DNA of 15,903 nt from Arenicella sp. GTDB lineage: Bacteria > Pseudomonadota > Gammaproteobacteria > Arenicellales > Arenicellaceae. How positions within the stretch are numbered: the stretch's first letter is position 1; each line of letters starts with the position of its first letter. The DNA is taken from contig JAHHOC010000184.1 in NCBI GenBank assembly GCA_018677115.1, positions 1 through 15,903 on the forward strand, read 5' to 3'. Below, piece by piece: positions 8,199-15,903 of the stretch. Below the pieces are notes generated by a model. The model was given only the letters and a program-made list of their open reading frames with translations. It had not been told where the DNA came from and searched no databases. Made by a program: the position numbers and the translations under genes.

Positions 8199-9545
8199 AT
8201 GAAAAAATACGACCTGGTGGTGATTGGAGGAGGCTCAGGTGGCGTACGTGCTGCACGGATTGCGGCAAGCCATGGTGCCAAAGTAGCCATTTGCGAGGAA
8301 TATCGCTATGGCGGCACCTGTGTGATTCGGGGCTGTGTGCCAAAAAAGTTGATGGTATACGCTGCGCATTTTCATGAGGATTTCGCCGACAGCAACTTCT
8401 ACGGCTGGAGTCCAGAGGTACGGGGCTTTGACTGGGTCACCCTGATACAAAACAAGGATCGGGAAATTGACCGGCTGAACAAGATATACGAAAACCTGCT
8501 GAGCAATGCAGGGGTTGAAATTCTTTATGGCACAGCGACATTACGGGATTCACAAACTGTATCCATCGAAGGTCAGCTTCTGCAAGCGGGCAAAATTCTC
8601 ATCGCCACCGGTGGCACTCCGTTTATGCCCGATATCGAAGGCGTTGAGCATGCCATAAGCTCCAACGAAGTGTTTCACCTGGAACAGCAGCCACAGTCGG
8701 CTATTATCGTTGGCGGCGGCTATATTGCCGTGGAATTCGCGGGTATTTTCAATGGGTTGGGAACTGCCACAACCCAGATCTATCGCGGACCACAGATTCT
8801 GCGTGGCTTTGATGACGATATCCGCAGTCACCTCGGACGCGAGCTGGTCAAGAAAGGAATTGACTTGAAACTGGAAACCAATGTAGAAAAAATTCAATTA
8901 CTGGATGACGGCCGGCGCCGCGTAAGTTTAAGCGACGGCTCGGAACAGATCTGCGAATGTATTCTTTTTGCCACCGGCCGCACACCCAACAGCACCGGGC
9001 TTGGCCTTGAACATGTTGGAGTAAAAATGAGTTGGCATGGTGAAATTCTGGTGGATGAATATTCAAAAACTAATATAGATAATATCTATGCCGTAGGTGA
9101 CGTGGTCAATCGAATCGCGTTAACGCCTGTCGCCACCATGGAAGGACATGCTTTTGCCGATCAGGTTTTCGGGGGTATTGATCGTCGCGCCGACCACAGC
9201 AATGTGCCCTCTGCTGTATTCTCGCAGCCGCCAGTGGCGACGGTCGGGTTGAGTGAACACCTGGCGCGGGAACGCTATGATCAGGTAGACACTTATTCCT
9301 CGGAATTCCGCATACTTAAACATACCTTGACCGACAACCAAGAGCGCACGTTTATGAAACTGGTGGTCGATCGAGATTCAGACAAGGTGCTCGGTGCTCA
9401 CATGGTAGGCACGGATGCCGCTGAAATAATGCAGGGGGTTGCGATTGCGATAAAGGCGGGTGCAAGTAAATCCGACTTCGATGCCACGGTCGGCATTCAC
9501 CCAACCTCCGCAGAGGAATTCTGCACCATGCGCACCGCCGATTAA
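8199..9545 (+). CDS. gor: glutathione-disulfide reductase
   Basis: This FAD flavoenzyme reduces oxidised glutathione with NADPH in the cytosol. In 448 residues: FAD-binding GGGSGG (10-15), the redox disulfide CVIRGC followed by VPKK (41-50; Cys41 and Cys46), the NADPH fold GGGYIAVEFAG (172-182), Arg196 and Arg202 placed to bind the NADPH phosphate, and FAD-contacting ATG (258-260) and GD (300-301). The C-terminal HPTSAEE (434-440) supplies the catalytic His434-Glu439 pair. The CVIRGC form is that of the plant/cyanobacterial-type reductases; E. coli Gor has CVNVGC. Arginine pairs rule out an NADH-type lipoamide dehydrogenase. The start ATG lacks a strong ribosome site. The stop overlaps the convergent mutM stop by 3 bases. 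Confidence 0.93.
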   Translation: MKKYDLVVIGGGSGGVRAARIAASHGAKVAICEEYRYGGTCVIRGCVPKKLMVYAAHFHEDFADSNFYGWSPEVRGFDWVTLIQNKDREIDRLNKIYENLLSNAGVEILYGTATLRDSQTVSIEGQLLQAGKILIATGGTPFMPDIEGVEHAISSNEVFHLEQQPQSAIIVGGGYIAVEFAGIFNGLGTATTQIYRGPQILRGFDDDIRSHLGRELVKKGIDLKLETNVEKIQLLDDGRRRVSLSDGSEQICECILFATGRTPNSTGLGLEHVGVKMSWHGEILVDEYSKTNIDNIYAVGDVVNRIALTPVATMEGHAFADQVFGGIDRRADHSNVPSAVFSQPPVATVGLSEHLARERYDQVDTYSSEFRILKHTLTDNQERTFMKLVVDRDSDKVLGAHMVGTDAAEIMQGVAIAIKAGASKSDFDATVGIHPTSAEEFCTMRTAD

Positions 9546-10360
9546 AAGCGCTGACAAACAGGACAAAAATAGGTATTTCGCTGCGCAATCACTTTTGATT
9601 GAATCGTTGTCATGCATGTGGAGCAAGGTTCACCGGACCGCCCGTAAACATGCAGTTGCTGGGAAAAATAACCTGGTTTGCCATCAGTGCCACTAAAGTC
9701 ACTCAAACTGGTGCCGCCGGCTTTGATGGCTTTTTGCAATACGTGTTTTATTGCATCGGCCAGTAAGTGGTGGCGTTTACGGCTCAATCTTTTAGCAGCC
9801 AGCGTCGGCCTGATTCCGGCCAGGAATAAGGATTCGCTGGCGTAGATGTTGCCGACACCGACAACGATTGTGCTGTCCATAATCAGGCTCTTTATAGTCA
9901 CACGCCGCCCGCGTGACCTGCTGAAAAGATAATGAGCATTGAAATCTTCAGTCAGTGGTTCAGGTCCTAAATTACTGAGCAATTTATGCTCGCTGACTGG
10001 TGACTGAATCAACAGGCAACAACCGAATCGCCGCGGATCATTAAGCCGCACCAGCTGCTGGCCATCAAATTCAATGTCCAGGTGATCATGTTTACCCGCA
10101 ACCTGGCCGGTTTGCAGTATACGCAAACTGCCGGACATCCCAAGATGCAACAGGATAGTTCCGGCTGCTGTATGCAGCAGTAGATATTTCGCGCGACGCT
10201 CCGCTTTGCTGACCGTCTGCCCGGTCAACTTTTGCAGTTGACCAACTGGAACCGGCCACCGCAATGCGGTATTACGAACCTCGAAACCGGTTATGGTCGC
10301 ACCCACGACTGCGGGCGAGATACCGCGCAATGTTGTTTCTACTTCTGGAAGTTCCGGCAC
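9542..10360 (-). CDS. mutM: formamidopyrimidine-DNA glycosylase
   Basis: MutM (Fpg) excises 8-oxoguanine and formamidopyrimidines and nicks the abasic site. In 272 residues the N-terminus reads (M)PELPEVE. The proline exposed after Met removal is the Schiff-base nucleophile and Glu3 is the acid. This fixes the start at the GTG of 10360; a frame-open start 15 bases upstream would bury that proline. Lys58, the NDPRRFG segment (107-113) and the H2TH region around VVGVGNIYASE (166-176) are present. The C-terminal zinc finger uses C246, C249, C266 and C269 and includes AQR before the last pair. It follows hemY by 18 bp, at the end of the heme transcript. Its stop overlaps the gor stop. Confidence 0.96.
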   Translation of the reverse strand: MPELPEVETTLRGISPAVVGATITGFEVRNTALRWPVPVGQLQKLTGQTVSKAERRAKYLLLHTAAGTILLHLGMSGSLRILQTGQVAGKHDHLDIEFDGQQLVRLNDPRRFGCCLLIQSPVSEHKLLSNLGPEPLTEDFNAHYLFSRSRGRRVTIKSLIMDSTIVVGVGNIYASESLFLAGIRPTLAAKRLSRKRHHLLADAIKHVLQKAIKAGGTSLSDFSGTDGKPGYFSQQLHVYGRSGEPCSTCMTTIQSKVIAQRNTYFCPVCQRF

Positions 10361-10378
10361 GAATGCGGGTAGCAAGCC

Positions 10379-11614
10379 TTAGCCTGTCTGCTCAGCCATA
10401 TCCGTGATTGATGATTCCGGGCCAGCCTCGGGCAATGCAATAGAGGGTCGGCTGGAAATTGCTGCCATTCCGCTACGGTACAGCTGCAGGGCTTTGCCGC
10501 TCTCGTTTGTTGATTCAAATACTTCTCCCAATAACGTGTAGGCTGCAGGCAACTGGCCCAGTGTAATCGCCGCCTGCAGGTATTCCTTTGCGGCTTCGGT
10601 TTTTTTAGCCGCCACTGCAAATCGCCCTGCGGCCAGGTTGAGCGCAGCGTTCTCCGGACGGCCAAGCAGCCAACCTTCGACGCGGCGTAACTCGCGTGCC
10701 GGCTTGTCACTCGGCAGCATACCGTAAATAGAAACCAGCTCGTCACTCCAGGAGTGCTTCAGAGTGCTACGAATCAACTTCTCCGCTGCACTATTATCCC
10801 CTTGGTCGGCCAGTGCCTGTGCGTAAATCCTGACATTCTCCACCTGTTTCTTCTGATCCCGTGGCAACGAGCGCCAGGCAGACGCAATATCATCTGAGTC
10901 GCGCAAAGTGCTCTGGTATATCTGGCTGCGGATATTCTCGAGAACATTATCCGGCAATGCCTTTTGCCTTTTTGCAACAGGCAGCAATGCCTGCGCCTGT
11001 TGCCAATTTTTGGCCTGCTCATAGGTTTGTATCAGCATGGCTGTATATTGCGGATTCTTGCTGCCCTGAGGCGCGATGTCCTGTAGGGTCGCGAGGGCTA
11101 AATCCATCTGCCCTGCCTGCTGGTGCAGTCGTGCCTTAGTCAGGCCGATCGCCAAGCGTTCTTTTGGGGCGGCCTCAAAAGCTGACTTTAAATATTGGTC
11201 GCGCTGCTCGAGTTTACCTTGTTCCTGCGCAGCCTGTGCTGCCGCCAGATAATTTACATAGGGCACTGCACTGTGATCAGACTTGGCAGTCAGCTGCTGT
11301 TCAGCCTTGCGCCAATCGCCTTTGATCAATGACAAATAGCCTGTGCCCAGTTGCGTTTGTGCTTTTTCCCTATTACGTTTACCTTGCCATGTTGACATGG
11401 CCCTGGGTGAGCGCCAGATTAAACGCAACAGCCATACCAGGAAGTACAGCACCAGTACTGCTGCAATCAGTAACAGTGCGAAACCTAAAACGGAAGACTC
11501 TATGGAATAACCTAATAGATAGAGTTTTACGTAGTTGTGTGGGTCGATCGCATTGATCTGCAATACTGCAAAGGCAAGCACGAACGCGAGTAAAACCAGG
11601 ATAATCAGGCGCAT
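10379..11614 (-). CDS. hemY: HemY-type membrane TPR protein of the heme cluster
   Basis: The 411-residue protein has two N-terminal membrane spans (about 2-19 and 42-66) and a long alanine- and glutamine-rich helical region from about 80 to 395 with a TPR-like pattern. This is the proteobacterial HemY, found with hemX after hemD. It is distinct from the Bacillus HemY oxidase. Its exact role is unsettled; a scaffold for heme enzymes at the membrane has been proposed. The start is 4 bases after the hemX stop, with AGG in the hemX 3' end as the ribosome site, so the two are translationally coupled. mutM follows after 18 bp. The name rests on architecture and position, since sequence conservation in this family is low. 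Confidence 0.85.
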   Translation of the reverse strand: MRLIILVLLAFVLAFAVLQINAIDPHNYVKLYLLGYSIESSVLGFALLLIAAVLVLYFLVWLLRLIWRSPRAMSTWQGKRNREKAQTQLGTGYLSLIKGDWRKAEQQLTAKSDHSAVPYVNYLAAAQAAQEQGKLEQRDQYLKSAFEAAPKERLAIGLTKARLHQQAGQMDLALATLQDIAPQGSKNPQYTAMLIQTYEQAKNWQQAQALLPVAKRQKALPDNVLENIRSQIYQSTLRDSDDIASAWRSLPRDQKKQVENVRIYAQALADQGDNSAAEKLIRSTLKHSWSDELVSIYGMLPSDKPARELRRVEGWLLGRPENAALNLAAGRFAVAAKKTEAAKEYLQAAITLGQLPAAYTLLGEVFESTNESGKALQLYRSGMAAISSRPSIALPEAGPESSITDMAEQTG

Positions 11615-11618
11615 CAGA

Positions 11619-12755
11619 TTACCTGCCTTGCACTCTTTGCAACAGGTCGTAAGAACCTGTAATGTCCGGAAGGCTGCCGCCGGGCTGTTGCTCCCGCAAC
11701 TCCTGCAGCTGAGTTAACACTCCCTGCACTTGCGAATCATCCAGATCGAAATACTGTTCAATCCACCCAACTGCTGATTCAAGGGATTGCTGATAAACCG
11801 CGTTGTTGCGCTGCAGCAGTGCAAGTTCGGATTTGTTTAAATAGAGCTGCAAGTTTTGATTCAGGAAATAGCGTTGCTCAGGTGCCAGTAATGGAACTGG
11901 CACCTGTTCGACGCGCTGTATTTTTATCAATCCGGAAATATCCCTCCACACTTCTCCCAATGCAGTTCGCCAATTTGATTCTGTTGCGGGTTCCGCTTGT
12001 TGCTGCTGAGCTTCCTGTGCAGGCGGTTCGTTGAATAACGGCAGTTCAGGTACGGCACGGGCGATACCATTGAGGGTTGCCGACAGTGCTGTGATGTCCG
12101 CCTGTTGGGCGTTTTCCAGTTCCGTCAGTTCCTCATTAATTTTACGCCTCACCGCGGCGTAGCGGGGATCACTCAATTGTTTGAGTTGACCGTCAGCAAG
12201 CTGCAGGGCGGTGATTGCCATACTTTTATCATTAGCAAAAACCGCGTTGTGATTGGCTAACTTAAGTAGCTGACTTACTTCCTCAAAAAGATAGGCTCCC
12301 ACACCTGCCTGTAAATCAGTGTTGATCTTGTCGATGGAATTCCGCAACTCCTGCTGGCTCGCCCCTATAGAGTCAAGCGACGCACTTACCTGGGTGTTGA
12401 TCTGGGTCAGGCGATTATCCAGCTGATCCACCGTGACTACGCCATCCTGTTGGGTCTGCAGGCGTGCAATTGAATCACCCAGACGCGATACCTGTCCACC
12501 AATTTCAGTGACCCCTACCGCCAGGGAAGACTTGGATTGCACCTGCTTTACCTGCGTCTGGTACCAGGTCAATGCAACACCCACAAGCGCTAGCAGCGCC
12601 AGCAAGGTGGAAAACACAGCAAGTCCATTATTGCTGTCGCCGCTGTTTTTGCCTCGACTATCCGGCGCTTTGACTAGCGGGGTTTGTTGAGCTTTTTCGG
12701 AGTCGCGCTGGTCGTCCGCGTTGTCCGCCGGCGGGTTAGTAGTCGGGTCGGTCAT
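11619..12755 (-). CDS. hemX: HemX-type membrane protein of the heme cluster
   Basis: The 378-residue protein has a hydrophilic Asn/Pro/Asp-rich N-terminal tail (1-42) and one membrane span (about 44-63). A Gln- and Ser-rich coiled-coil region (65-160) and an alpha-helical domain to the end follow, probably periplasmic. Databases often label this family uroporphyrinogen-III C-methyltransferase, but I see no SAM-binding methyltransferase motif, and that label should not be trusted. Its place between hemD and hemY is the conserved one. It is separated from the hemC-hemD gene by 113 bp, a wider gap than its own 4-bp spacing to hemY. An extra promoter there is possible, but none is clear. Confidence 0.87.
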   Translation of the reverse strand: MTDPTTNPPADNADDQRDSEKAQQTPLVKAPDSRGKNSGDSNNGLAVFSTLLALLALVGVALTWYQTQVKQVQSKSSLAVGVTEIGGQVSRLGDSIARLQTQQDGVVTVDQLDNRLTQINTQVSASLDSIGASQQELRNSIDKINTDLQAGVGAYLFEEVSQLLKLANHNAVFANDKSMAITALQLADGQLKQLSDPRYAAVRRKINEELTELENAQQADITALSATLNGIARAVPELPLFNEPPAQEAQQQQAEPATESNWRTALGEVWRDISGLIKIQRVEQVPVPLLAPEQRYFLNQNLQLYLNKSELALLQRNNAVYQQSLESAVGWIEQYFDLDDSQVQGVLTQLQELREQQPGGSLPDITGSYDLLQRVQGR

Positions 12756-12868
12756 ATTGATTAGATTAGTACAGCGTTTCCTTTAAAAAAATAGTACCAC
12801 ATGCTGTATCGAGTACCTATGAGCGGTAACGTAATTTTACTTTTCAAGCCCCCTGCAAGGCGGTTCCT

Positions 12869-14563
12869 TCAGTTCAACAGACTCATCAACATATGTTTGT
12901 TCGACGGCGACCGGGCCACCCGTAACTTTCCTTCCCAGCCGGCCTCCAGGGCGGTTCGCGCAATCCGTTGACTGCCTGCAATTAATATCGTTTCACTCAA
13001 TTTCGGTAAATGCGGACGCATGGCCTGCATCAAGTTAGCGGCACTCTGTGGGCTATGTAAAAATATACATGCGATGGTCCGATGGCTTGCAATCAGTTTC
13101 TCTATTCGACTGTTTAATTCAGGATGCGGCCCCTGACTATACACTTCGACCTGTTCTACAATTGCACCGCGATTGCGCATTTCCTCCGCCGGCCAGTCCA
13201 GCCCGATGTCACCTCGCACAATCAATATGCGGCGGCCACTCAGGTCATCCAGTGCTTTTACCCGCAGCAGTGCTTCGGCACCGACACCATGATCCGGAAA
13301 CATCGCATCGACCCCATAGGTCTTGTAGAGTTGCTTGGCAGTTTCTGCACCCACCGCCATAACCCGGATTTCCTCCGGCAAGGAGCCCGATTCCTCGATG
13401 ATAGCCATACCCTGTTCCACCGCATTTCGTGAAACAAAAATCAAATCGGTATAATCCGACAAATTGCGCAACGGTGACAATGTGGCAGAATCCGTATTCG
13501 GCTCAACGACAAGCGCCGGAATATGCACCCCCTGGTAATCGAATGAGTCCATGATCTCCTGTGAATTCCCAAGATAGCGCTCCTGCCGGGTAAGCACTAC
13601 CACCGGTGTTTGTGGCTGCTCGCTTTGCAGCGCGGCTTTTTGCACTGAATCAAGAATTTCCTTGGCGCCCTGCTGTTTCAAATCCTCAGCAACCATTTTA
13701 CCGAGCGCAGTAGCGGCTTTTTCCGACATCGCGGTGCTGGTACGAACACCGTATATGCAGCGGGATCCATCCACCTCTCCAACCATACCTCGCATTCGAA
13801 TCTTGCCTTTGTTTACTTCGGCGAAACCGGCAACAGGCACATGACACCCTCCGCCCAGGGCCGCGCTCATGGCCCTTTCCGCAGCCAGGTACAACGAACT
13901 TTCCGGGTCGTGCAGCGGTTCAATGAAATCGCGGGTGCGTTCATCACTGCTACGGATTTCTATGCCGATGATGCCCTGACCGACCGCCGGAAGACACAAT
14001 TCAGGTGTAATGAATTGGCTAATTCGATTCTCCTGGCCCAGGCGGATCAACCCGGCCGCAGCGAGGATGATGGCGTCGTAGTCTCCAGAATCAAGCTTCG
14101 CCAACCTGGAGTTCACGTTGCCTCTTAATTCCAGGAATTGCAGGGTGGGGAAAGCACTTTTCAATTGCGCTGTCCGCCGCAGACTCGAGGTTCCAACCCG
14201 GGCTCCCTTGGGGAGTGCAAACAGATTTTGGAAACTGTTGGACACTACCACGTCGCGCGGATCGGCCCGCTCGCAAACAACGGCTATTTCCAGTCCCGGT
14301 GGCAGACTGGCGGGGACATCCTTCATAGAGTGCACGGCGATATCAGCCTCGCCATTGAGTAGAGCCCACTCGAGCTCCTTCAGAAACAGTCCCTTGCCCC
14401 CTGTTTCCGACAGGTTGCGATCCAATGTTTCGTCACCTTTGGTGGTCATCCCAATGATTTGCACTTGCAAATCAGCATGAGCATCCAACAATTGCTGCAT
14501 GACAAATTCGGCCTGCCACATCGCGAGTGGAGAGTTGCGGGTAGCGATGCGGATTCGACTCAT
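12869..14563 (-). CDS. hemCD: fused hydroxymethylbilane synthase / uroporphyrinogen-III synthase (HemC-HemD)
   Basis: One uninterrupted 564-residue frame carries two successive heme enzymes. Residues 1-306 are HemC, which condenses four porphobilinogens: IRIATRNSPLAMWQAE (4-19), HSMKDVP (78-84, catalytic Asp82), GTSSLRR (124-130), LAAAGLIRLG (167-176) and GGGCHVP (237-243), with Cys240 for the dipyrromethane cofactor. A linker of about 14 residues follows. Residues about 320-564 are HemD, which closes and flips ring D to give uroporphyrinogen III: VVVLTRQ (321-327), FVSRNAV (376-382), RILIVRG (445-451), VYSQGP (474-479) and HSPQSAANL (503-511). The combined length equals separate HemC plus HemD. 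The ATG at 14563 is the canonical HemC start; the frame stays open 38 codons further without family similarity. Separate genes are usual in this clade. A sequencing indel joining overlapping genes is the main alternative. Confidence 0.9.
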   Translation of the reverse strand: MSRIRIATRNSPLAMWQAEFVMQQLLDAHADLQVQIIGMTTKGDETLDRNLSETGGKGLFLKELEWALLNGEADIAVHSMKDVPASLPPGLEIAVVCERADPRDVVVSNSFQNLFALPKGARVGTSSLRRTAQLKSAFPTLQFLELRGNVNSRLAKLDSGDYDAIILAAAGLIRLGQENRISQFITPELCLPAVGQGIIGIEIRSSDERTRDFIEPLHDPESSLYLAAERAMSAALGGGCHVPVAGFAEVNKGKIRMRGMVGEVDGSRCIYGVRTSTAMSEKAATALGKMVAEDLKQQGAKEILDSVQKAALQSEQPQTPVVVLTRQERYLGNSQEIMDSFDYQGVHIPALVVEPNTDSATLSPLRNLSDYTDLIFVSRNAVEQGMAIIEESGSLPEEIRVMAVGAETAKQLYKTYGVDAMFPDHGVGAEALLRVKALDDLSGRRILIVRGDIGLDWPAEEMRNRGAIVEQVEVYSQGPHPELNSRIEKLIASHRTIACIFLHSPQSAANLMQAMRPHLPKLSETILIAGSQRIARTALEAGWEGKLRVARSPSNKHMLMSLLN

Positions 14564-14735
14564 ATCATAATGAAGTATTGATATTTTGACGGCTAAGCTT
14601 ACCATACACCAGCACAACGGTTGACTAAAATAGGACTTCGGCACGCCTTGAAAACCGATGCGGAATGCAGCCTTCATGCGTCGCTATTGGGGTTGGCATT
14701 GGTTGATTTTCTCGCTATCAATCTTCTCAACGAGC

Positions 14736-14741
14736 TATAAT
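14736..14741 (+). promoter_or_regulatory. candidate -10 box for argH
   Basis: TATAAT (14736-14741) is a perfect -10 hexamer, about 55 bases before the argH ATG. No good -35 lies 16-18 bp upstream, so the promoter may depend on an activator or may be coincidental. The 232-bp divergent gap (14564-14795) also contains a TTGAT/ATCAA dyad (14703-14707 and 14717-14721). Confidence 0.35.
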
Positions 14742-14795
14742 CATCGACCTCAGAGCAGGCGCCTTTAACTAATACACCAACAGTGTTCTTACATC

Positions 14796-15903
14796 ATGGC
14801 AGATCAAAAACCAGTAAGTAAAAAGCCATGGGGCGGTCGTTTCACTGAACCCACTAACGAATTGGTTGAAGCGTTCACCGAATCGATCAGTTTCGATGCC
14901 CGGCTATACCGTCAGGACATTCAGGGTTCTATTGCCCACAGCAAGATGCTATTGAAAATAGGAGTCTTGCAGGACACCGAGGCGGCACAGATAGAACAGG
15001 GTCTGCTGGCTATTGGCGAAAAGATAGCACAGGGAGAATTTGAATGGTCTGTTGAGCTTGAAGACGTGCACATGAATATTGAGGCAGCGTTAATCCGTGA
15101 AATTGGAGAACCCGGCAAGAAATTACATACTGGCCGCTCACGCAATGACCAGATAGCCACGGATGTCCGCCTCTATCTTCGCCAGTGCTGCGACGATGTC
15201 ATCAAACTGCTCGATTCAGTGAGATCGCAGCTGCTAAAACTCGCTGAAGCTGAGGTCGAGACTATTATGCCCGGGTTCACCCATTTACAGGTTGCGCAAC
15301 CGGTTAGCCTTGCTCATCATCTACTCGCGTGGTGTGAAATGTTCGAACGCGACGCAGAACGGATTAGCGATACGCGAAAACGCATTAATGTAATGCCGCT
15401 CGGCTCGGCGGCATTGGCAGGCACCTCTTTTCCCATTGATCGTGAATACACTTGTGGGTTGCTTGAATTTGACCGTCCCAGCCGAAATTCAGTCGATGCG
15501 GTATCAGACCGCGACTTCCTGATTGAGTTTGCCAGCGCCGGCAGCCTGATCATGATGCATTTATCGCGGATGTGTGAAGAAATCATTATTTGGGCATCAG
15601 AGAGTTATAAGTTCATTGAAATCGAAGACGCTTTTTGTACCGGTTCCAGCATAATGCCGCAGAAAAAAAATCCCGACGTTGCAGAACTGATTCGGGGAAA
15701 GAGTGCCCGTGCAATTGGCAACCTGCAGTCTTTATTGGTGCTCATGAAGTCACAGCCGCTGGCTTACAATCGTGATAATCAGGAAGATAAAGAACCAATT
15801 TTTGACAGCGTCGATACCGTTACCTCCTCGTTGCAGGTTTTTGCAGCGATGGTCCCGAACATCAGCTTTAATCGCGAGCGCATGTACCAGGCCGCGTTAA
15901 CAG
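14796..15903 (+). CDS. argH: argininosuccinate lyase (cut by the right edge)
   Basis: ArgH splits argininosuccinate into arginine and fumarate, the last step of arginine synthesis. The 369 residues present read from [18 protein letters not shown] into the lyase core. They show [13 protein letters not shown] (111-123), [10 protein letters not shown] (160-169, catalytic His163) and the superfamily signature [12 protein letters not shown] (283-294) with its catalytic serine. The frame is open at the window end; compared with the usual 455-470 residues, about 90-100 are missing. The gene is divergent from the hemC-hemD gene, as argH is from the hemC region in Pseudomonas, but without algR and fimS in between. 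Confidence 0.96.
   Translation, partial: MADQKPVSKKPWGGRFTEPTNELVEAFTESISFDARLYRQDIQGSIAHSKMLLKIGVLQDTEAAQIEQGLLAIGEKIAQGEFEWSVELEDVHMNIEAALIREIGEPGKKLHTGRSRNDQIATDVRLYLRQCCDDVIKLLDSVRSQLLKLAEAEVETIMPGFTHLQVAQPVSLAHHLLAWCEMFERDAERISDTRKRINVMPLGSAALAGTSFPIDREYTCGLLEFDRPSRNSVDAVSDRDFLIEFASAGSLIMMHLSRMCEEIIIWASESYKFIEIEDAFCTGSSIMPQKKNPDVAELIRGKSARAIGNLQSLLVLMKSQPLAYNRDNQEDKEPIFDSVDTVTSSLQVFAAMVPNISFNRERMYQAALT

Noticed and set aside
11619..12755. Annotation of HemX as uroporphyrinogen-III C-methyltransferase
   Set aside because: No SAM-binding or methyltransferase motifs are visible; the protein is a membrane-anchored coiled-coil protein.
14647..14676. Sigma-32-like CTTGAAA box in the argH-hemC gap, and a similar one near 12845 upstream of hemX
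   Set aside because: The -10 side matches CCCCATNT at only about half the positions in both cases.
14564..14677. 38-codon in-frame N-terminal extension of the HemC-HemD protein
   Set aside because: HemC proteins begin right at the (M)xxIRIATRxSPLA motif; the extension has no similarity and occupies the divergent promoter region.

Overview
The window reads as chromosomal core sequence from a gammaproteobacterium of the Pseudomonadales/Cellvibrionales type. The evidence is the gene order ftsY-ftsE-ftsX-rpoH with rsmD divergent beside it, the coaD-ferredoxin pair close by, the hem(CD)-hemX-hemY-mutM strand, and argH divergent from hemC. All of these arrangements are familiar from Pseudomonas relatives. 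Base composition is moderate throughout. I see no insertion sequence, phage gene, tRNA, rRNA or CRISPR array.

Layout. Positions 1-434 hold no supportable gene but contain a candidate promoter and two dyads. A dynamin-like GTPase (435-2492, +) and a small PEGA-like lipoprotein (2564-2905, +) follow. Next come three minus-strand genes: a YfhL-type ferredoxin, coaD and rsmD (2942-4382). The plus-strand ftsY-ftsE-ftsX block (4458-7115) is tightly packed, with ftsY and ftsE overlapping and ftsE and ftsX 2 bp apart. rpoH (7263-8111) follows after a 147-bp AT-rich leader and ends in a clear intrinsic terminator. gor (8199-9545, +) then meets mutM tail-to-tail. mutM, hemY, hemX and a fused hemC-hemD gene are all on the minus strand (9542-14563). 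argH (14796 to the right edge, +) is divergent and cut by the window end.

How the genes work together. FtsY delivers SRP-ribosome complexes to the membrane, and FtsEX is the divisome ABC complex that regulates septal wall hydrolysis. RpoH is the heat-shock sigma factor. The hem genes convert porphobilinogen to uroporphyrinogen III (HemC and HemD, here one polypeptide) and supply two membrane-anchored accessory proteins (HemX, HemY). Gor and MutM deal with oxidative damage: glutathione recycling and 8-oxoguanine repair.

Two points stand out. First, a perfect CIRCE operator (TTAGCACTC-N9-GAGTGCTAA, 7176-7202) lies in the rpoH leader. It implies that the HrcA repressor controls the heat-shock sigma factor. 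Second, HemC and HemD form one continuous 564-residue reading frame instead of two genes. Less certain are the roles of the dynamin-like GTPase with its adjacent lipoprotein, and of several perfect 10-bp-arm dyads. Everything else is ordinary core metabolism and repair.
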